A stretch of 48,486 nt of DNA from Laspinema sp. D2d (GCF_025370755.1 NZ_JAMXFC010000043.1:1-48486); one strand, 5' to 3'. Shown: positions 1-8,425, counted from the first letter of the stretch. The notes: generated from the letters alone by a model not told the origin. Translations and numbers: made by a program.

Positions 1-132
1 CTTCATCCGACCTGCCATCAGCCACCTCTATCAAATACTGCTTCCATCTTATGCTATTTCATTTTAAATTGGTATTACAGATTTAGTCACTCAAAAACAT
101 TGAAGATTTGGGGTATTTATTAGATAAACTTA

Positions 133-486
133 TCACCACAAGTCCTGAAGATCCAGTTTTCCTTTTTTAGGGTCGCCTATTTCATCAATAATCACCCAAA
201 TTTTTCTACCTTTTAAATGCTTTAAAACCCCCTCAATCCTCAAGTCTTGAACTGGTGGATTTCCCCAGGAGAGCGAGTCAGAAAATGCTGTAATCCCTGA
301 GCATTTTTTTAATCCCAAAACTTTTGCGATTTCTGGTAAAGTTTTTCGTTTTATTTCTGATAATATTCCTACATGGGTATTTTAAAATGCCTCATAGGTT
401 CTAACCTCTGAAAACAGGTTTTTATAGTCTTCACAGTATTCATCAATTAGAGGGTGGGTGGGCTTGGCTGTTTTGGGAGCAATCAT
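133..486 (-). pseudogene. IS701-family transposase, N-terminal remnant with in-frame stop
   Basis: Reading the minus strand from the ATG at 486 gives an N-terminus beginning MIAPKTAKPTHPLIDEYC, then a stop (TAA) after about 35 codons, and the same frame continues with a segment containing ILSEIKRKTLPEIAKVLG and finally VIIDEIGDPKKGK before the stop at 133. This order (helical N-terminus, 'LPEIAKVLGL', then the first catalytic-Asp block D-x-x-G-D-x-K-K-G-K) is that of cyanobacterial IS701-type DDE transposases. The rest of the catalytic domain (normally several hundred residues) is missing, so this is a dead fragment. It lies just downstream of, and apparently inside, a Uma2-like gene remnant on the same strand. 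Family recognised from memory of sequence, not from a search. Confidence 0.7.
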
Positions 487-528
487 AGTCCGGCTCTGGC
501 TTTCAGCCGCTTTTTCTTTATTATACCC

Positions 529-636
529 TCACAAAAGTGACAAAAAAGGGTTATAGTCACTGGCAGGTTTGGTTTCGGGTAACTGCAAGAATTCTTCTAG
601 GGTAATCTCAGTCAGGGATTGAATTGCGGGTGTCAT
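529..636 (-). pseudogene. Uma2-family (DUF820) endonuclease-like gene, 5' remnant
   Basis: A 35-codon open frame starts at the ATG at 636 behind a good AGGAGA ribosome-binding site. The protein begins MTPAIQSLTEITLEEFLQLP and continues with ETKPASDY, the typical N-terminus of one class of Uma2 (PD-(D/E)XK fold, DUF820) proteins, which are very numerous in cyanobacteria. After ...KPASDY the family would continue with roughly 150 more residues including the nuclease core, but here the sequence changes character and stops at 529, running into the IS701 remnant. The gene was therefore probably cut by the insertion element. The intact ribosome-binding site suggests the loss is fairly recent. Confidence 0.6.
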
Positions 637-903
637 AACGGTTTTCTCCTGAGCGGTTTAGGAATGCCTCCGAGGGTCTTGCCAGGGGATTAGCGGTGGG
701 GTAATTTGGGGTTAAAGTACAGAGGCAGCCCCAAGGGATTTTCTTCCCCAGTATAGCTGATTTTCACCGTTACAATAACAGTCACCACGTCTTGCGGGTG
801 TTCTCTATGATGCACTGCTGCAAGAAAAGCAGTAAGATACCCCAAGGATATGAATCTCGGTTGTGCAAACTCTAACTCATTTTTTTTGTAGGGCGAGTAA
901 ACA
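637..903. other. Intergenic region, no gene seen
   Basis: About 270 bases between two broken genes. No convincing open frame, tRNA or terminator was found. It presumably holds the promoter of the former Uma2-like gene on the minus strand and of the frameshifted gene on the plus strand. Confidence 0.4.
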
Positions 904-1510
904 ATGGTTTATAGCGATTTTAAACTCAATCGAATTATTAAATAATTTAACTTAACTTTAAATGGAAATACTGATTTACTTGTTAATACCGCCGCAGTGA
1001 ATCCCAGCGAAATTCTTGAGATTTTTTTTAAAAGAAAATGCTGCATTGGCGGTGGATATTAATACCGAAAAAGCTTGTTTTGAACTGATTATTGCGCCAA
1101 TTTTATTGGAGGTCAGGCGGCAGGTTAAGTATCAAGTTGGTTTGTTTTCGGGTTCTGAGTTTAATGTTGCCCCAGAACGAGGATTGAATGGAACTTGTGA
1201 TTTTTTAATCAGTTTATCACCGGAACGACTGTTTATCAGCGCCCCAGTCATTACTCTAGTCGAAGCGAAAAAAGAAGACATTAAGGCGGGTTTCGGGCAA
1301 TGTGTGGCGGAGATGTTGGCGGCGCAGTTGTTTAATAAACAGGAGGGAACTCAGATTTCTACGATTTATGGGGCGGTGACTTCGGGGACGGTTTGGAGAT
1401 TTTTGAAGTTGGAGGGGCAGATGGTTTATATTGATAGGGTCGAGTATTATCTGTCGGAAGTTGCTAAGATTTTAGGCATTTTATTGAGTGCGATTCTTTC
1501 TCAGTCTTGA
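904..1510 (+). pseudogene. Nuclease-like (PD-(D/E)XK-type) cyanobacterial protein, broken by stop and frameshift
   Basis: The ATG at 904 opens MVYSDFKLNRIIK followed by TAA at codon 14. The same frame then reads FNLTLNGNTDLLVN...NPSEILEIF up to an eight-T run at 1022-1029, after which the coding frame shifts by one base and continues cleanly as [18 protein letters not shown]... to the stop at 1510. Removing one T would restore the frame. The intact C-terminal part (about 160 residues) carries GLNGTCDF and, about 25 residues later, [18 protein letters not shown], i.e. a D...E-x-K arrangement typical of restriction-nuclease-fold proteins. The family is widespread and uncharacterised in cyanobacteria, as far as I recall. 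A TTG at 1016 could in theory start the second half, but no ribosome-binding site supports it. Confidence 0.7.
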
Positions 1511-1592
1511 TGGTGGATTTGGGCATAAATTTTATTGTTTTAAGAGTTGATTGGGCGATTATTTTTAATTTTTTTGTGTTAGGTGGGGACTG

Positions 1593-1608
1593 GCGATTCG
1601 CGAATCGC
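1593..1608. repeat. 16-nt perfect palindrome in intergenic region
   Basis: The sequence GCGATTCGCGAATCGC is its own reverse complement and is followed by GGCTACAG. It sits between the broken gene ending at 1510 and the DUF1350 gene. It could be a short REP-type element or part of a terminator. There is no T-tract. Confidence 0.5.
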
Positions 1609-1783
1609 GGCTACAGATGAGGGTTTTGGTTGCTTGGTAGAATCCTTCGATTTCAATGCTAAACGGCTTAGAAATTATCTGTAAATTGGGGTTGAGATTG
1701 TTACGGCAGCAACTGTGGAGTGGGAAGTTACTCTGGCGATCGCCTAAAATTAGGGAACAACTGCACTTTTATAGAGTTTAGGC

Positions 1784-2596
1784 ATGAATTGGCAAGAAAT
1801 TTCCGGTAATTGGGTCCATATTCCTCCCCGGACAAGGGGCATTATTCATTTCCTGGGGGGCGCGTTCCTGGCGGCAGCGCCTCAAGTCACCTATCGATGG
1901 TTACTTGAACAACTCAGTCTCCAAGGATATGCGATAATCGCTACGCCGTTTGTTAGTAATTTCGACCACGGTGCGATCGCCGCTGATATTGTAGATCGGT
2001 TCGAGTGGTGTGTGGAACAATTGCGCCTATCCGGTAAATTGCCTAAAGGCTATCTTCCCATCTATGGAATCGGTCATAGCATGGGTTGTAAACTCCACTT
2101 GCTAATCGGCAGTTTATTTGAAGTCGAACGCGCTGGGAATATCCTGATTTCCTATAATAATTACCCCGCCCGTCGTTCCATTCCTTTCTTAGAATTAGTC
2201 GAACAAATCCCCACAACTTGGGGGGCAAAATTACCCCAAGCTTTCTCGGTGGAATTTACCCCTTCTCCAGAAGAAACCAACCAAATTATTGCTAGAAACT
2301 ATCAAATTAAGCGGAATTTGGTTGTCAAATTTAAAGATGATACCCTGGATCAAACCCTGCTGTTATTTCCGGTGATGCAAGAACGCTTTCCTAACTTGGT
2401 GTCTATGCTCACTATCCCGGGAAATCATCTCACTCCCTTAAGTCAAGACCCGGGTTGGAAGTCGGGGACGGAATTCTCTCCTTTGGATGCGATCGCCCAA
2501 TGGGTTCGCCTAGAAATGTATCGCGAACCCGTTCGCCTCAAAGATGAAATCATCCGTTGGCTCAATCCTATCCCATCCATGAGACCTCTAAACTGA
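1784..2596 (+). CDS. DUF1350 family protein (alpha/beta-hydrolase-like)
   Basis: The 270-residue product matches the cyanobacterial/plastid DUF1350 family over its full length. It starts MNWQEISGNWVHIPP, has the conserved GIIHFLGGAFLAAAPQ segment near residues 20-35, and a nucleophile-elbow motif GIGHSMGCKLHLL at about residues 97-108 (G-x-S-x-G, Ser as nucleophile), typical of alpha/beta hydrolases. Members are usually soluble or weakly membrane-associated. The substrate is not known. No clear operon partner: it stands alone on the plus strand, convergent with the HTH gene that ends at 2617. Start chosen at the ATG at 1784. Family assignment is solid, catalytic activity is inference. Confidence 0.85.
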   Translation: MNWQEISGNWVHIPPRTRGIIHFLGGAFLAAAPQVTYRWLLEQLSLQGYAIIATPFVSNFDHGAIAADIVDRFEWCVEQLRLSGKLPKGYLPIYGIGHSMGCKLHLLIGSLFEVERAGNILISYNNYPARRSIPFLELVEQIPTTWGAKLPQAFSVEFTPSPEETNQIIARNYQIKRNLVVKFKDDTLDQTLLLFPVMQERFPNLVSMLTIPGNHLTPLSQDPGWKSGTEFSPLDAIAQWVRLEMYREPVRLKDEIIRWLNPIPSMRPLN

Positions 2597-2616
2597 TGTT
2601 TCCCTCATCCCTGTTC

Positions 2617-3246
2617 CTATCTGGGACTGACCTCTGCTCGATAAAGCAGCTTCTCCCCTTGGCGATATCCGGTACTGCGGACTCTCACAAGTTCACCGGG
2701 TTGAGCCATTCCCTCCCGTAACTGATGCTGCTGGGGATTGTATGGAATCTCTGACCCTACGGAGGCGATCGCCTCCACTCCCCATTCTTGCAGCAACCGT
2801 TCCACCGGATGCAACAACGGCAGCAACCGCACCGCAGGCAACTCCGGATTTTGGGTAGCAGCATAAGCGGCAGTAGGCCAGTTCCGCAACCAAGACTCTA
2901 AAATATCTAAACTGGTGAGTTGAAATTCCTGCAACAGCGTCTCCCGTTGCTGCTGCATCTGCATTTGGAGGCGATCGTATTCCGCTTGCACCGTGGAACT
3001 TTGCTCACGGGGTTCTGCGGCTTCCACTCCAGCACATCTCACTAATAACTCGGATAGGGTGACTTGTAGCACATTAGCCAACATCAGCAAGGGTTCGACA
3101 CGCATCTGCAACGCCTTTCCTTCACGCAGTTGTCTCACCTGCCAGTGAGACACCCCCGCTTGACGAGCGAGCGATCGAAAGCTGGAGATTCCCACCTGTT
3201 GCATTAACCCTTGTAATTGTTGGCTGGCGTCTGGAGTATCACTCAT
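2617..3246 (-). CDS. Helix-turn-helix protein with GrpE-like C-terminal domain
   Basis: A 209-residue protein. Residues about 10-65 form an XRE-like helix-turn-helix (QVGISSFRSLARQAGVSHWQ then LREGKALQMRVEPLLMLANVL). Residues about 75-105 are a Gln-rich coiled coil (QAEYDRLQMQMQQQRETLLQ). The C-terminal 100 residues (DILESWLRNWPTAAYAA..., VEAIASVGSEIPYNPQQHQL, GELVRVRSTGYRQGEKLLYRAEV) look like the beta-rich head of GrpE, where the 'P-Y-D/N-P-x-x-H' and 'V-x-x-x-G-Y' pattern is characteristic. GrpE is the nucleotide exchange factor of DnaK. The combination suggests a regulator whose activity may be linked to chaperone state, but the function is not established. The overall fusion is found in other cyanobacteria as I recall it. 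Convergent with the DUF1350 gene. Confidence 0.75.
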   Translation of the reverse strand: MSDTPDASQQLQGLMQQVGISSFRSLARQAGVSHWQVRQLREGKALQMRVEPLLMLANVLQVTLSELLVRCAGVEAAEPREQSSTVQAEYDRLQMQMQQQRETLLQEFQLTSLDILESWLRNWPTAAYAATQNPELPAVRLLPLLHPVERLLQEWGVEAIASVGSEIPYNPQQHQLREGMAQPGELVRVRSTGYRQGEKLLYRAEVSPR

Positions 3247-3304
3247 GAGTTCGAGTTGATCAATGTAATGTAATCTTGGTCATCATATTATAAACCGCGA
3301 AGAA

Positions 3305-3366
3305 ACGACTGAAGTCGTTACTACGAACAGTAGATTTCCCCTGTTTGTAGTAACGACTTCAATCGT
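3305..3366. repeat. Long imperfect inverted repeat (REP/MITE-like hairpin)
   Basis: Arms at 3305-3330 and 3341-3366 pair in 24 of 26 positions, separated by a 10-base loop (TAGATTTCCC). The arm core is GAAGTCGTTACTACGAACAG. It lies between the divergent HTH gene start (3246) and the 3' end of dps (3439). Length and symmetry suggest a dispersed palindromic repeat rather than a simple terminator, although it could also terminate dps transcription on the minus strand. Confidence 0.75.
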
Positions 3367-3438
3367 GATCTCCTGTAGGTGTTCACTCACCTAAATACCC
3401 GATTTCTAGTTTCGGGTTGGCAAAGTTTAACCGATGTT

Positions 3439-3963
3439 TTATTCTTCTAGTAGACTTCTTAACATCCAAGCGGTTTTTTCATGAATGTGCATCCGCTGGG
3501 TTAATAAATCAGCGGTGGGTTCATCGTTTGCTGCATCAACGGTGGGGAACACAGAACGAGCAGTCCGTACTACGGCTTCTTGTCCTTCTACTAACAACTG
3601 AATCATCTCTTTGGCTTTCGGAACCCCGAGAGTTTCTTCAATGGAGCTTAATTGACTAAACTCGGTGTAAGTGGCGGGTGCAGGATATCCCAAGGCCCGA
3701 ATCCGTTCGGCGATCGCATCTACAGCTAAAGCCAATTCGGTGTATTGGGTCTCAAACATCACGTGCAAGGTCTGGAACATTGGGCCGGTAACGTTCCAAT
3801 GAAAATTATGGGTTTTTAAGTAGAGGGTATAAGTATCGGCGAGGAGTCGTGATAATCCTTCGGCGATTTCTTGCCGGTCTTGTGCATTAATCCCGGTATT
3901 GATTTTTGACCCTTTGTCTTTCTCTTTATCTTTATCTTTGTCTTTGTCTTTATCTTTTCCCAT
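3439..3963 (-). CDS. dps: Dps family DNA-binding ferritin-like protein
   Basis: A 174-residue four-helix ferritin-like protein that oxidises and stores iron with peroxide and protects DNA. Residues H55, H67, E71, D82 and E86 (in KTHNFHWNVTG, TLHVMFETQY and VDAIAERI) match the inter-subunit ferroxidase residues of Dps proteins. The C-terminus keeps the DLLTQRMHIHEKTAWMLRS helix. The N-terminus is a long lysine/aspartate tail (residues 2-17), encoded by a hexanucleotide tandem repeat. Lys-rich N-tails in Dps usually bind DNA, but this one alternates Lys and Asp and so carries little net charge. The gene lies just downstream of sulfiredoxin on the same strand, separated by about 180 bases, giving a peroxide-defence pair. 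Confidence 0.92.
   Translation of the reverse strand: MGKDKDKDKDKDKEKDKGSKINTGINAQDRQEIAEGLSRLLADTYTLYLKTHNFHWNVTGPMFQTLHVMFETQYTELALAVDAIAERIRALGYPAPATYTEFSQLSSIEETLGVPKAKEMIQLLVEGQEAVVRTARSVFPTVDAANDEPTADLLTQRMHIHEKTAWMLRSLLEE
3914..3957 (-). repeat. Hexanucleotide tandem repeat inside dps
   Basis: On the minus strand the unit AAAGAC/AAAGAT is repeated about seven times, encoding the alternating K-D tail of Dps. Such in-frame short tandem repeats can change copy number by slippage without breaking the frame. Confidence 0.85.
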
Positions 3964-4142
3964 GATTCGGTCTCCTTTAGAACGAGTCTGTTGTTAACAG
4001 GATTACTAGAGTGTCGGTACAGTCGGGTTAGAAATCGGGTTTCTTAATAACACTCGGCTGGCACGGGAACAAAGAAAGGTTGAGTAACCTGGTAATCGTC
4101 CCATTGATCCAATACTGTACCGCCTCTATTGGACACATCGAC

Positions 4143-4403
4143 TCAGGCTAGGTGCATTTTTAGCACCGATCGCGGAGCACGACGGACATTACAGCGAATG
4201 GTTTTATGGCCTAGGCGTTGACAAGCCTCATAGCGATGACAACCAGAAAAGCCGTAATATTCCCCTTCTACTTCTAACACGTCAATTGGTTCTAGTAGTC
4301 CGATTTCTTGGATGGACGCCATCAGCTTCTGTACTTTTTGTAAGTCATTCTGGCGCGGTAAGGGACGCCGAATCTTGGCGATCGGGATTTCTTCGACTCT
4401 CAT
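4143..4403 (-). CDS. srxA: Sulfiredoxin
   Basis: An 86-residue protein of the ParB/sulfiredoxin fold. The motif GFSGCHRYEA with Cys55 is the sulfiredoxin signature (F-[S/G]-G-C-H-R), distinguishing it from ordinary ParB-N proteins. Upstream the L-L-E-P-I-D-V-L segment (residues 36-43) matches the family. Sulfiredoxin uses ATP to reduce the cysteine sulfinic acid of over-oxidised 2-Cys peroxiredoxins in the cytoplasm. Length is normal for the bacterial enzyme. It lies upstream of dps on the same strand, fitting an oxidative-stress role. The start at 4403 is followed directly by the conserved beta-strand (VEEIPIAKI). Confidence 0.88.
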   Translation of the reverse strand: MRVEEIPIAKIRRPLPRQNDLQKVQKLMASIQEIGLLEPIDVLEVEGEYYGFSGCHRYEACQRLGHKTIRCNVRRAPRSVLKMHLA

Positions 4404-4474
4404 AGTTGTGATTTCTGAGTTTTTGGTGGCTTTCTTATATCATAGTCGGAATGAGTATGAGTTGCAACAATGAG

Positions 4475-4545
4475 ATGGGGGGATTGGGGAGGATTGGGGA
4501 GATGGGGAGGATGGGGGAGATGGGGAGGATGGGGGGGATTGGGTG
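4475..4545 (+). repeat. G-rich minisatellite
   Basis: About 70 bases made of degenerate 12-13-base units such as GGGGAGATGGGG and GGGGAGGATTGG. Runs of four to seven G's spaced by two to five bases could form G-quadruplexes on the plus strand. It lies in the divergent promoter region between srxA (start 4403, minus) and the SpoIID-like gene (start 4730, plus). A related element lies at 25563-25650. The remainder of the 4404-4729 gap holds no gene. Confidence 0.8.
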
Positions 4546-4729
4546 GAAAATGGGTTGAAAGTTGGGGGGGATTTTGACCAGAATAAGAGGGGATAAAATT
4601 AATGATTGCCTTCCGGGGCGATCGCCCAGTTCGAGATTGAGGGAGTGAAATTCTTGCTGGGTGAGGAAAATTAGGCCATTGTCGAGAGTTTAGAGCGGAT
4701 ATTAAAAGGAAACAGAAGGGGATCGAACG

Positions 4730-6487
4730 GTGAAATCAACAGCATATCAAGAACAGAATCTGGGGGTTCATGTCCCAATGGTCAGCGATCGCCTATTTTT
4801 GGCTCCCAGTCCAGGTACAGGGGGATCGAAACCGACTCCTGTCACCCCAGCAGCAAAACGGTTGGGGGGCCAATGGTTCGGGCGGATATCTGGGTTAATG
4901 TTTACGATTCTGTGCTTTTGGAGCGTTCCTGGGGAAGTCGTCCGCGCAAATCAAGTTGAGAATCGAGAACTACAGATTGGGGTAGTGCAGCGGTTTGGCA
5001 GCAAACCCACCGATAAGCTGATTCTGAAAGCCGTAGAAGGCGATCGCCTCTATGTCCGGTTTGAGGGGGGTGATGGGACGCCTCAAACCCAGGAAGTGAC
5101 CGAGATGCAGCTAGAAATCATCATGAAACCCCTTGCCGAACCCATCCTCGAAGAACGGCTGGTGTTGAGTACCCATCGCAGTTTCGAGAATGCGGAACAG
5201 AATGCCGATGAATGGCGCAAAAAGGGGATTGAGGTAGAAATTGCTCATCCGGGACGTTGGCAAGTTTGGGCCAAGCGGGAGGTTTATGGGACTCCGTTAC
5301 TGCGACGGTTGTTGCTGCAAAGTCTGCAAGCGCAAGGATATGAAACGGCGTTTTTAGATACGGCAATCCTTCAGCAGAAACCCCAACCCAGTTGGGTCTT
5401 TGAGGGGTTCCGCTATAATCGCGATCGCCTAGAGATTTGGGCCCGTAGCGATCGGATTCAGGTGAGTCGAGAAAAAGAGGATCGTAACCCCATACTGTAT
5501 CCTGGGACATTGCGAGTCCAGCCGAATGCCTACGGGAGCTTTACCCTGGTGAATAAAGTCCCCATCGAAGACTATTTACGGGGAGTTGTCCCCCATGAAA
5601 TTGGGGCAGAAGCGCCTTATCCGGCAGTAGAAGCTCAGGCGATTATTGCCCGAACCTACGTCCTACGGAACCTGCGACGATTTGCGATCGATAATTACGA
5701 GTTATGTGCCAATACCGAGTGTCAGGTTTATAAAGGAATTGGCGAGACTTGGGACCGTTCCGATCGCGCGATCGCCGCTACAGCGGGAAAAGTGCTCACT
5801 TATAACAATGAATTAATCGACGCCCTGTATTCCTCCACCACCGGGGGGATCACCGCGCCTTTCCAGGATATGTGGGATGGAGCCGATCGCCCGTATTTGA
5901 GAGCGGTCCTCGACTCCGTAGGCAACGTCTGGGATTTATCTCGCTACAGTTTAGCCAACGAACAAAACTTCCGCCGATTTATTACCTTGGACAAAGGATT
6001 TAATGAAGAAGAATGGGATGTATTTCGGTGGCGCGAAGTTAGCAGTCTGGCGCAAATGAACAAAAATCTTAAAGATTATTTGCAAGAGAAGCAGCATCCC
6101 CAGGCCAATTTCCAGACCATTCAGGCAGTGGAAGTGGTGGAAAGAAGCAATGCCGGTCGAGCGATCGCCGTCAATGTGACTACAGACCAGGGTTCGGTCA
6201 GACTGGTTAAAGATGAAATTCTCCGCGCATTCTGGGCCCCCTTAAGTACCTTTTTTTACCTAGAACGGATGTATGGAGAGGATAAAAGCTTTAAGGGATA
6301 TGTCTTTGTCGGAGGCGGATTTGGACATGGGGTGGGATTAAGCCAAAGCGGTTCCCATCGACTTGCGAAATTAGGATGGACCAGCGATCGCATTCTTCAG
6401 TTCTACTATCCCGGCACCGAAATTGAACCCGTTTCTGAGGAGATTATCTTTTGGCGCGATCCCTTAGCCACAACCGAGGAGGGTTAA
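4730..6487 (+). CDS. SpoIID/LytB domain-containing protein (amidase enhancer-like)
   Basis: A 585-residue protein, GTG start behind an AAGGGG ribosome-binding site; ATG at 4778 is an alternative. Residues about 53-72 (SGLMFTILCFWSVPGEVV) form a hydrophobic export segment. The middle part (about 80-240) contains a SPOR-like/solute region. The C-terminal half carries the SpoIID domain, with GTLRVQPNAYGSFTLVNKVP followed by IEDYLRGVVPHEIGAEAP (about residues 260-300), AQAIIARTYVL, the STTGGITA loop, and a closing GGGFGHGVGLSQSG block. SpoIID-type proteins are peptidoglycan lytic enzymes or enhancers of N-acetylmuramoyl-L-alanine amidase. In cyanobacteria the role in the wall is unproven. Convergent with ferredoxin. 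Confidence 0.85.
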   Translation: MKSTAYQEQNLGVHVPMVSDRLFLAPSPGTGGSKPTPVTPAAKRLGGQWFGRISGLMFTILCFWSVPGEVVRANQVENRELQIGVVQRFGSKPTDKLILKAVEGDRLYVRFEGGDGTPQTQEVTEMQLEIIMKPLAEPILEERLVLSTHRSFENAEQNADEWRKKGIEVEIAHPGRWQVWAKREVYGTPLLRRLLLQSLQAQGYETAFLDTAILQQKPQPSWVFEGFRYNRDRLEIWARSDRIQVSREKEDRNPILYPGTLRVQPNAYGSFTLVNKVPIEDYLRGVVPHEIGAEAPYPAVEAQAIIARTYVLRNLRRFAIDNYELCANTECQVYKGIGETWDRSDRAIAATAGKVLTYNNELIDALYSSTTGGITAPFQDMWDGADRPYLRAVLDSVGNVWDLSRYSLANEQNFRRFITLDKGFNEEEWDVFRWREVSSLAQMNKNLKDYLQEKQHPQANFQTIQAVEVVERSNAGRAIAVNVTTDQGSVRLVKDEILRAFWAPLSTFFYLERMYGEDKSFKGYVFVGGGFGHGVGLSQSGSHRLAKLGWTSDRILQFYYPGTEIEPVSEEIIFWRDPLATTEEG

Positions 6488-6542
6488 AACCGGCGCTTGT
6501 TGTTGGCACTCTCGGACTGAGCCCACCGCCTCAGAACAACAA

Positions 6543-6572
6543 TAGGGGCGCACCGTTTGTTGTGCGCCCCTA
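6543..6572. repeat. REP-like palindrome between convergent genes
   Basis: Arms TAGGGGCGCAC (6543-6553) and GTGCGCCCCTA (6562-6572) are perfect complements around an eight-base loop. The same GGGCGCACC/GGTGCGCCC core occurs again at 22190-22209. It may serve as bidirectional terminator for the SpoIID-like gene and the ferredoxin gene. Confidence 0.75.
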
Positions 6573-6611
6573 CTTCTTGAAAATGAGAAAATTTTAAGGG
6601 GGGGAGTTCTC

Positions 6612-6911
<300 letters not shown>

Positions 6912-7183
6912 TTAGTGATCTTCTCCAGATAATCGACAGGCTTATAAGTTTTGCTAATGCAGAGGTCACGCCTTGATTAACGCGCCAGTCTGCGGGTAGG
7001 ATCAGCCTTTCTCTGATAGTAGGGGAAAAATTCAAGGTTGCAACACCCTGGGGGACCTTTATACCAACAAAATTTATTATAAAAATTTCTAATTTAATCC
7101 TGATTACTTATACCTAAAGAAGGCCCCACCCCAAAATCAGGGTGGGTATCCAGCGGGCAAAAGTTAGAGTAGTATCGATTCTG

Positions 7184-8260
7184 ATGAATTGGCAAACTCA
7201 GACCGTGACGACATCCTCTAGTCCCAGTAAGAACCGATCGCCCTCCCGGGTCCTGCTCACCGAACTCCCAATCCGAGTGGGTCTGATCGGCACAGGTTTC
7301 GTCGCCAAACTCCGAGGGCAAACCCTACAAGAGGATGAGCGATCGCGCTTAGTGGCGGTGGCAGGACATACGCCTGAAAAAACCGAGGAATTTGCCCAAC
7401 TCCATCGGACTACGGCGATGAACTCCTGGCAAGACTTAATCGCCAGAGGGGACCTGGATCTGGTGATTATTTGCAATATCAATCGCGATCGCGGTGCCAT
7501 CATTCGCGCGGCCCTCTTAGCCGATTGCCATGTCGTCGTTGAATATCCCCTCTGTCTGGATCCGGCAGAAGCGGAGGACCTGCTCGCCTTAGCCGACGCA
7601 AGGCAACGGCTGCTTCATGTGGAACATATTGAACTATTAGGGGGAGTTCATCAGGCCCTGAAACAGTCCTGGTCTGAAGTGGGGGAGGTTGCCTATGCCC
7701 GCTACAGTACCTTAAATCCCCAAAGGTTTGTCGGGCGCAAGTGGAGCTATAACCGAGAATTGTTGGGCTTTCCCTTGACTGCGGCCCTCTCGCGGCTGCA
7801 TCGCCTGACGGATGTTTTGGGCCAAGTCGCGACGGTAAGCTGTCAAAGCCGGTTTTGGGACGTACCCACAGAACCGGAGTATTTTCGGGCTTGTTTATGT
7901 AGCGCTCAGTTACGCTTTACCAACGGGGCGATCGCCGAAGTCCTCTATGGTAAAGGAGAAATCTTTTCCGCCAGCGAGCGAAAATTAGAAGTGCATGGAA
8001 GTCAGGGAACCTTGATATTTGATGGAGATCAGGGTCAACTGGTGCGAGATGGTAACAGTACCCCCCTGGAAGTAGGGACCCGACGGGGATTATTTGCCAA
8101 AGATACCCAGATGGTCCTTGATCATTTAACCCAGGGAACCCCATTATATATTGACCCCAGGGCCAGTCTCTATAGCCTCAAAGTTGCGGATGCTGCTCGC
8201 CTAGCCTCTGAAACCGGAAAGACGATCGCCTTACAGGAAGAGTCTGAACCCAATCTTTAA
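7184..8260 (+). CDS. bvdR: Biliverdin reductase (Gfo/Idh/MocA fold)
   Basis: About 358 residues from the ATG at 7184. The open frame extends to a GTG at 7142, but the Rossmann domain only starts at IRVGLIGTGFVAK (residue 29 onward), so either start is possible and neither has a strong ribosome-binding site. Family features strongly recall Synechocystis BvdR: GxGxxA-type NADPH loop, HVVVEYPL, the long block LLHVEHIELLGGVHQA, YARYSTLNP, EYFRACL and AEVLYGKGE, then GTLIFDGD. The enzyme reduces biliverdin IX-alpha to bilirubin with NADPH and is linked to phycobilisome assembly in Synechocystis. The divergent ferredoxin gene fits a bilin context, though ferredoxin is not the electron donor of BvdR. 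Confidence 0.85.
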   Translation: MNWQTQTVTTSSSPSKNRSPSRVLLTELPIRVGLIGTGFVAKLRGQTLQEDERSRLVAVAGHTPEKTEEFAQLHRTTAMNSWQDLIARGDLDLVIICNINRDRGAIIRAALLADCHVVVEYPLCLDPAEAEDLLALADARQRLLHVEHIELLGGVHQALKQSWSEVGEVAYARYSTLNPQRFVGRKWSYNRELLGFPLTAALSRLHRLTDVLGQVATVSCQSRFWDVPTEPEYFRACLCSAQLRFTNGAIAEVLYGKGEIFSASERKLEVHGSQGTLIFDGDQGQLVRDGNSTPLEVGTRRGLFAKDTQMVLDHLTQGTPLYIDPRASLYSLKVADAARLASETGKTIALQEESEPNL

Positions 8261-8331
8261 AGGGGCAGTAACTGGAAGGGAGGGCAAGATAGCGATCGCC
8301 CACTCATGATCCCCCAGTTCCGGCTAGGATA

Positions 8332-8360
8332 AAAGAGACACTCTTAGGTTTGTCTTTTTT
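8332..8360 (+). terminator. Possible terminator after bvdR
   Basis: AAAAGAGACA and TGTCTTTTTT pair with one mismatch around a nine-base loop, and the second arm ends in a run of T. Placement 70-100 bases after bvdR suits a Rho-independent terminator, but the stem is weak. Confidence 0.35.
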
Positions 8361-8425
8361 GATGCTAATAGAATAGATAAATAGATAACCGTCACCATTC
8401 CAATCTGCAATCAAAGGGAGTTAAT

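Noticed and set aside
1-132. Further transposase fragment at the left edge
   Set aside because: A short minus-strand stretch (WKQYLIEVADGRSDE) hints at another gene, but the window ends before it can be identified.
7094-7321. Small minus-strand frame across the petF-bvdR spacer
   Set aside because: It overlaps the start of bvdR and has no coding signature.
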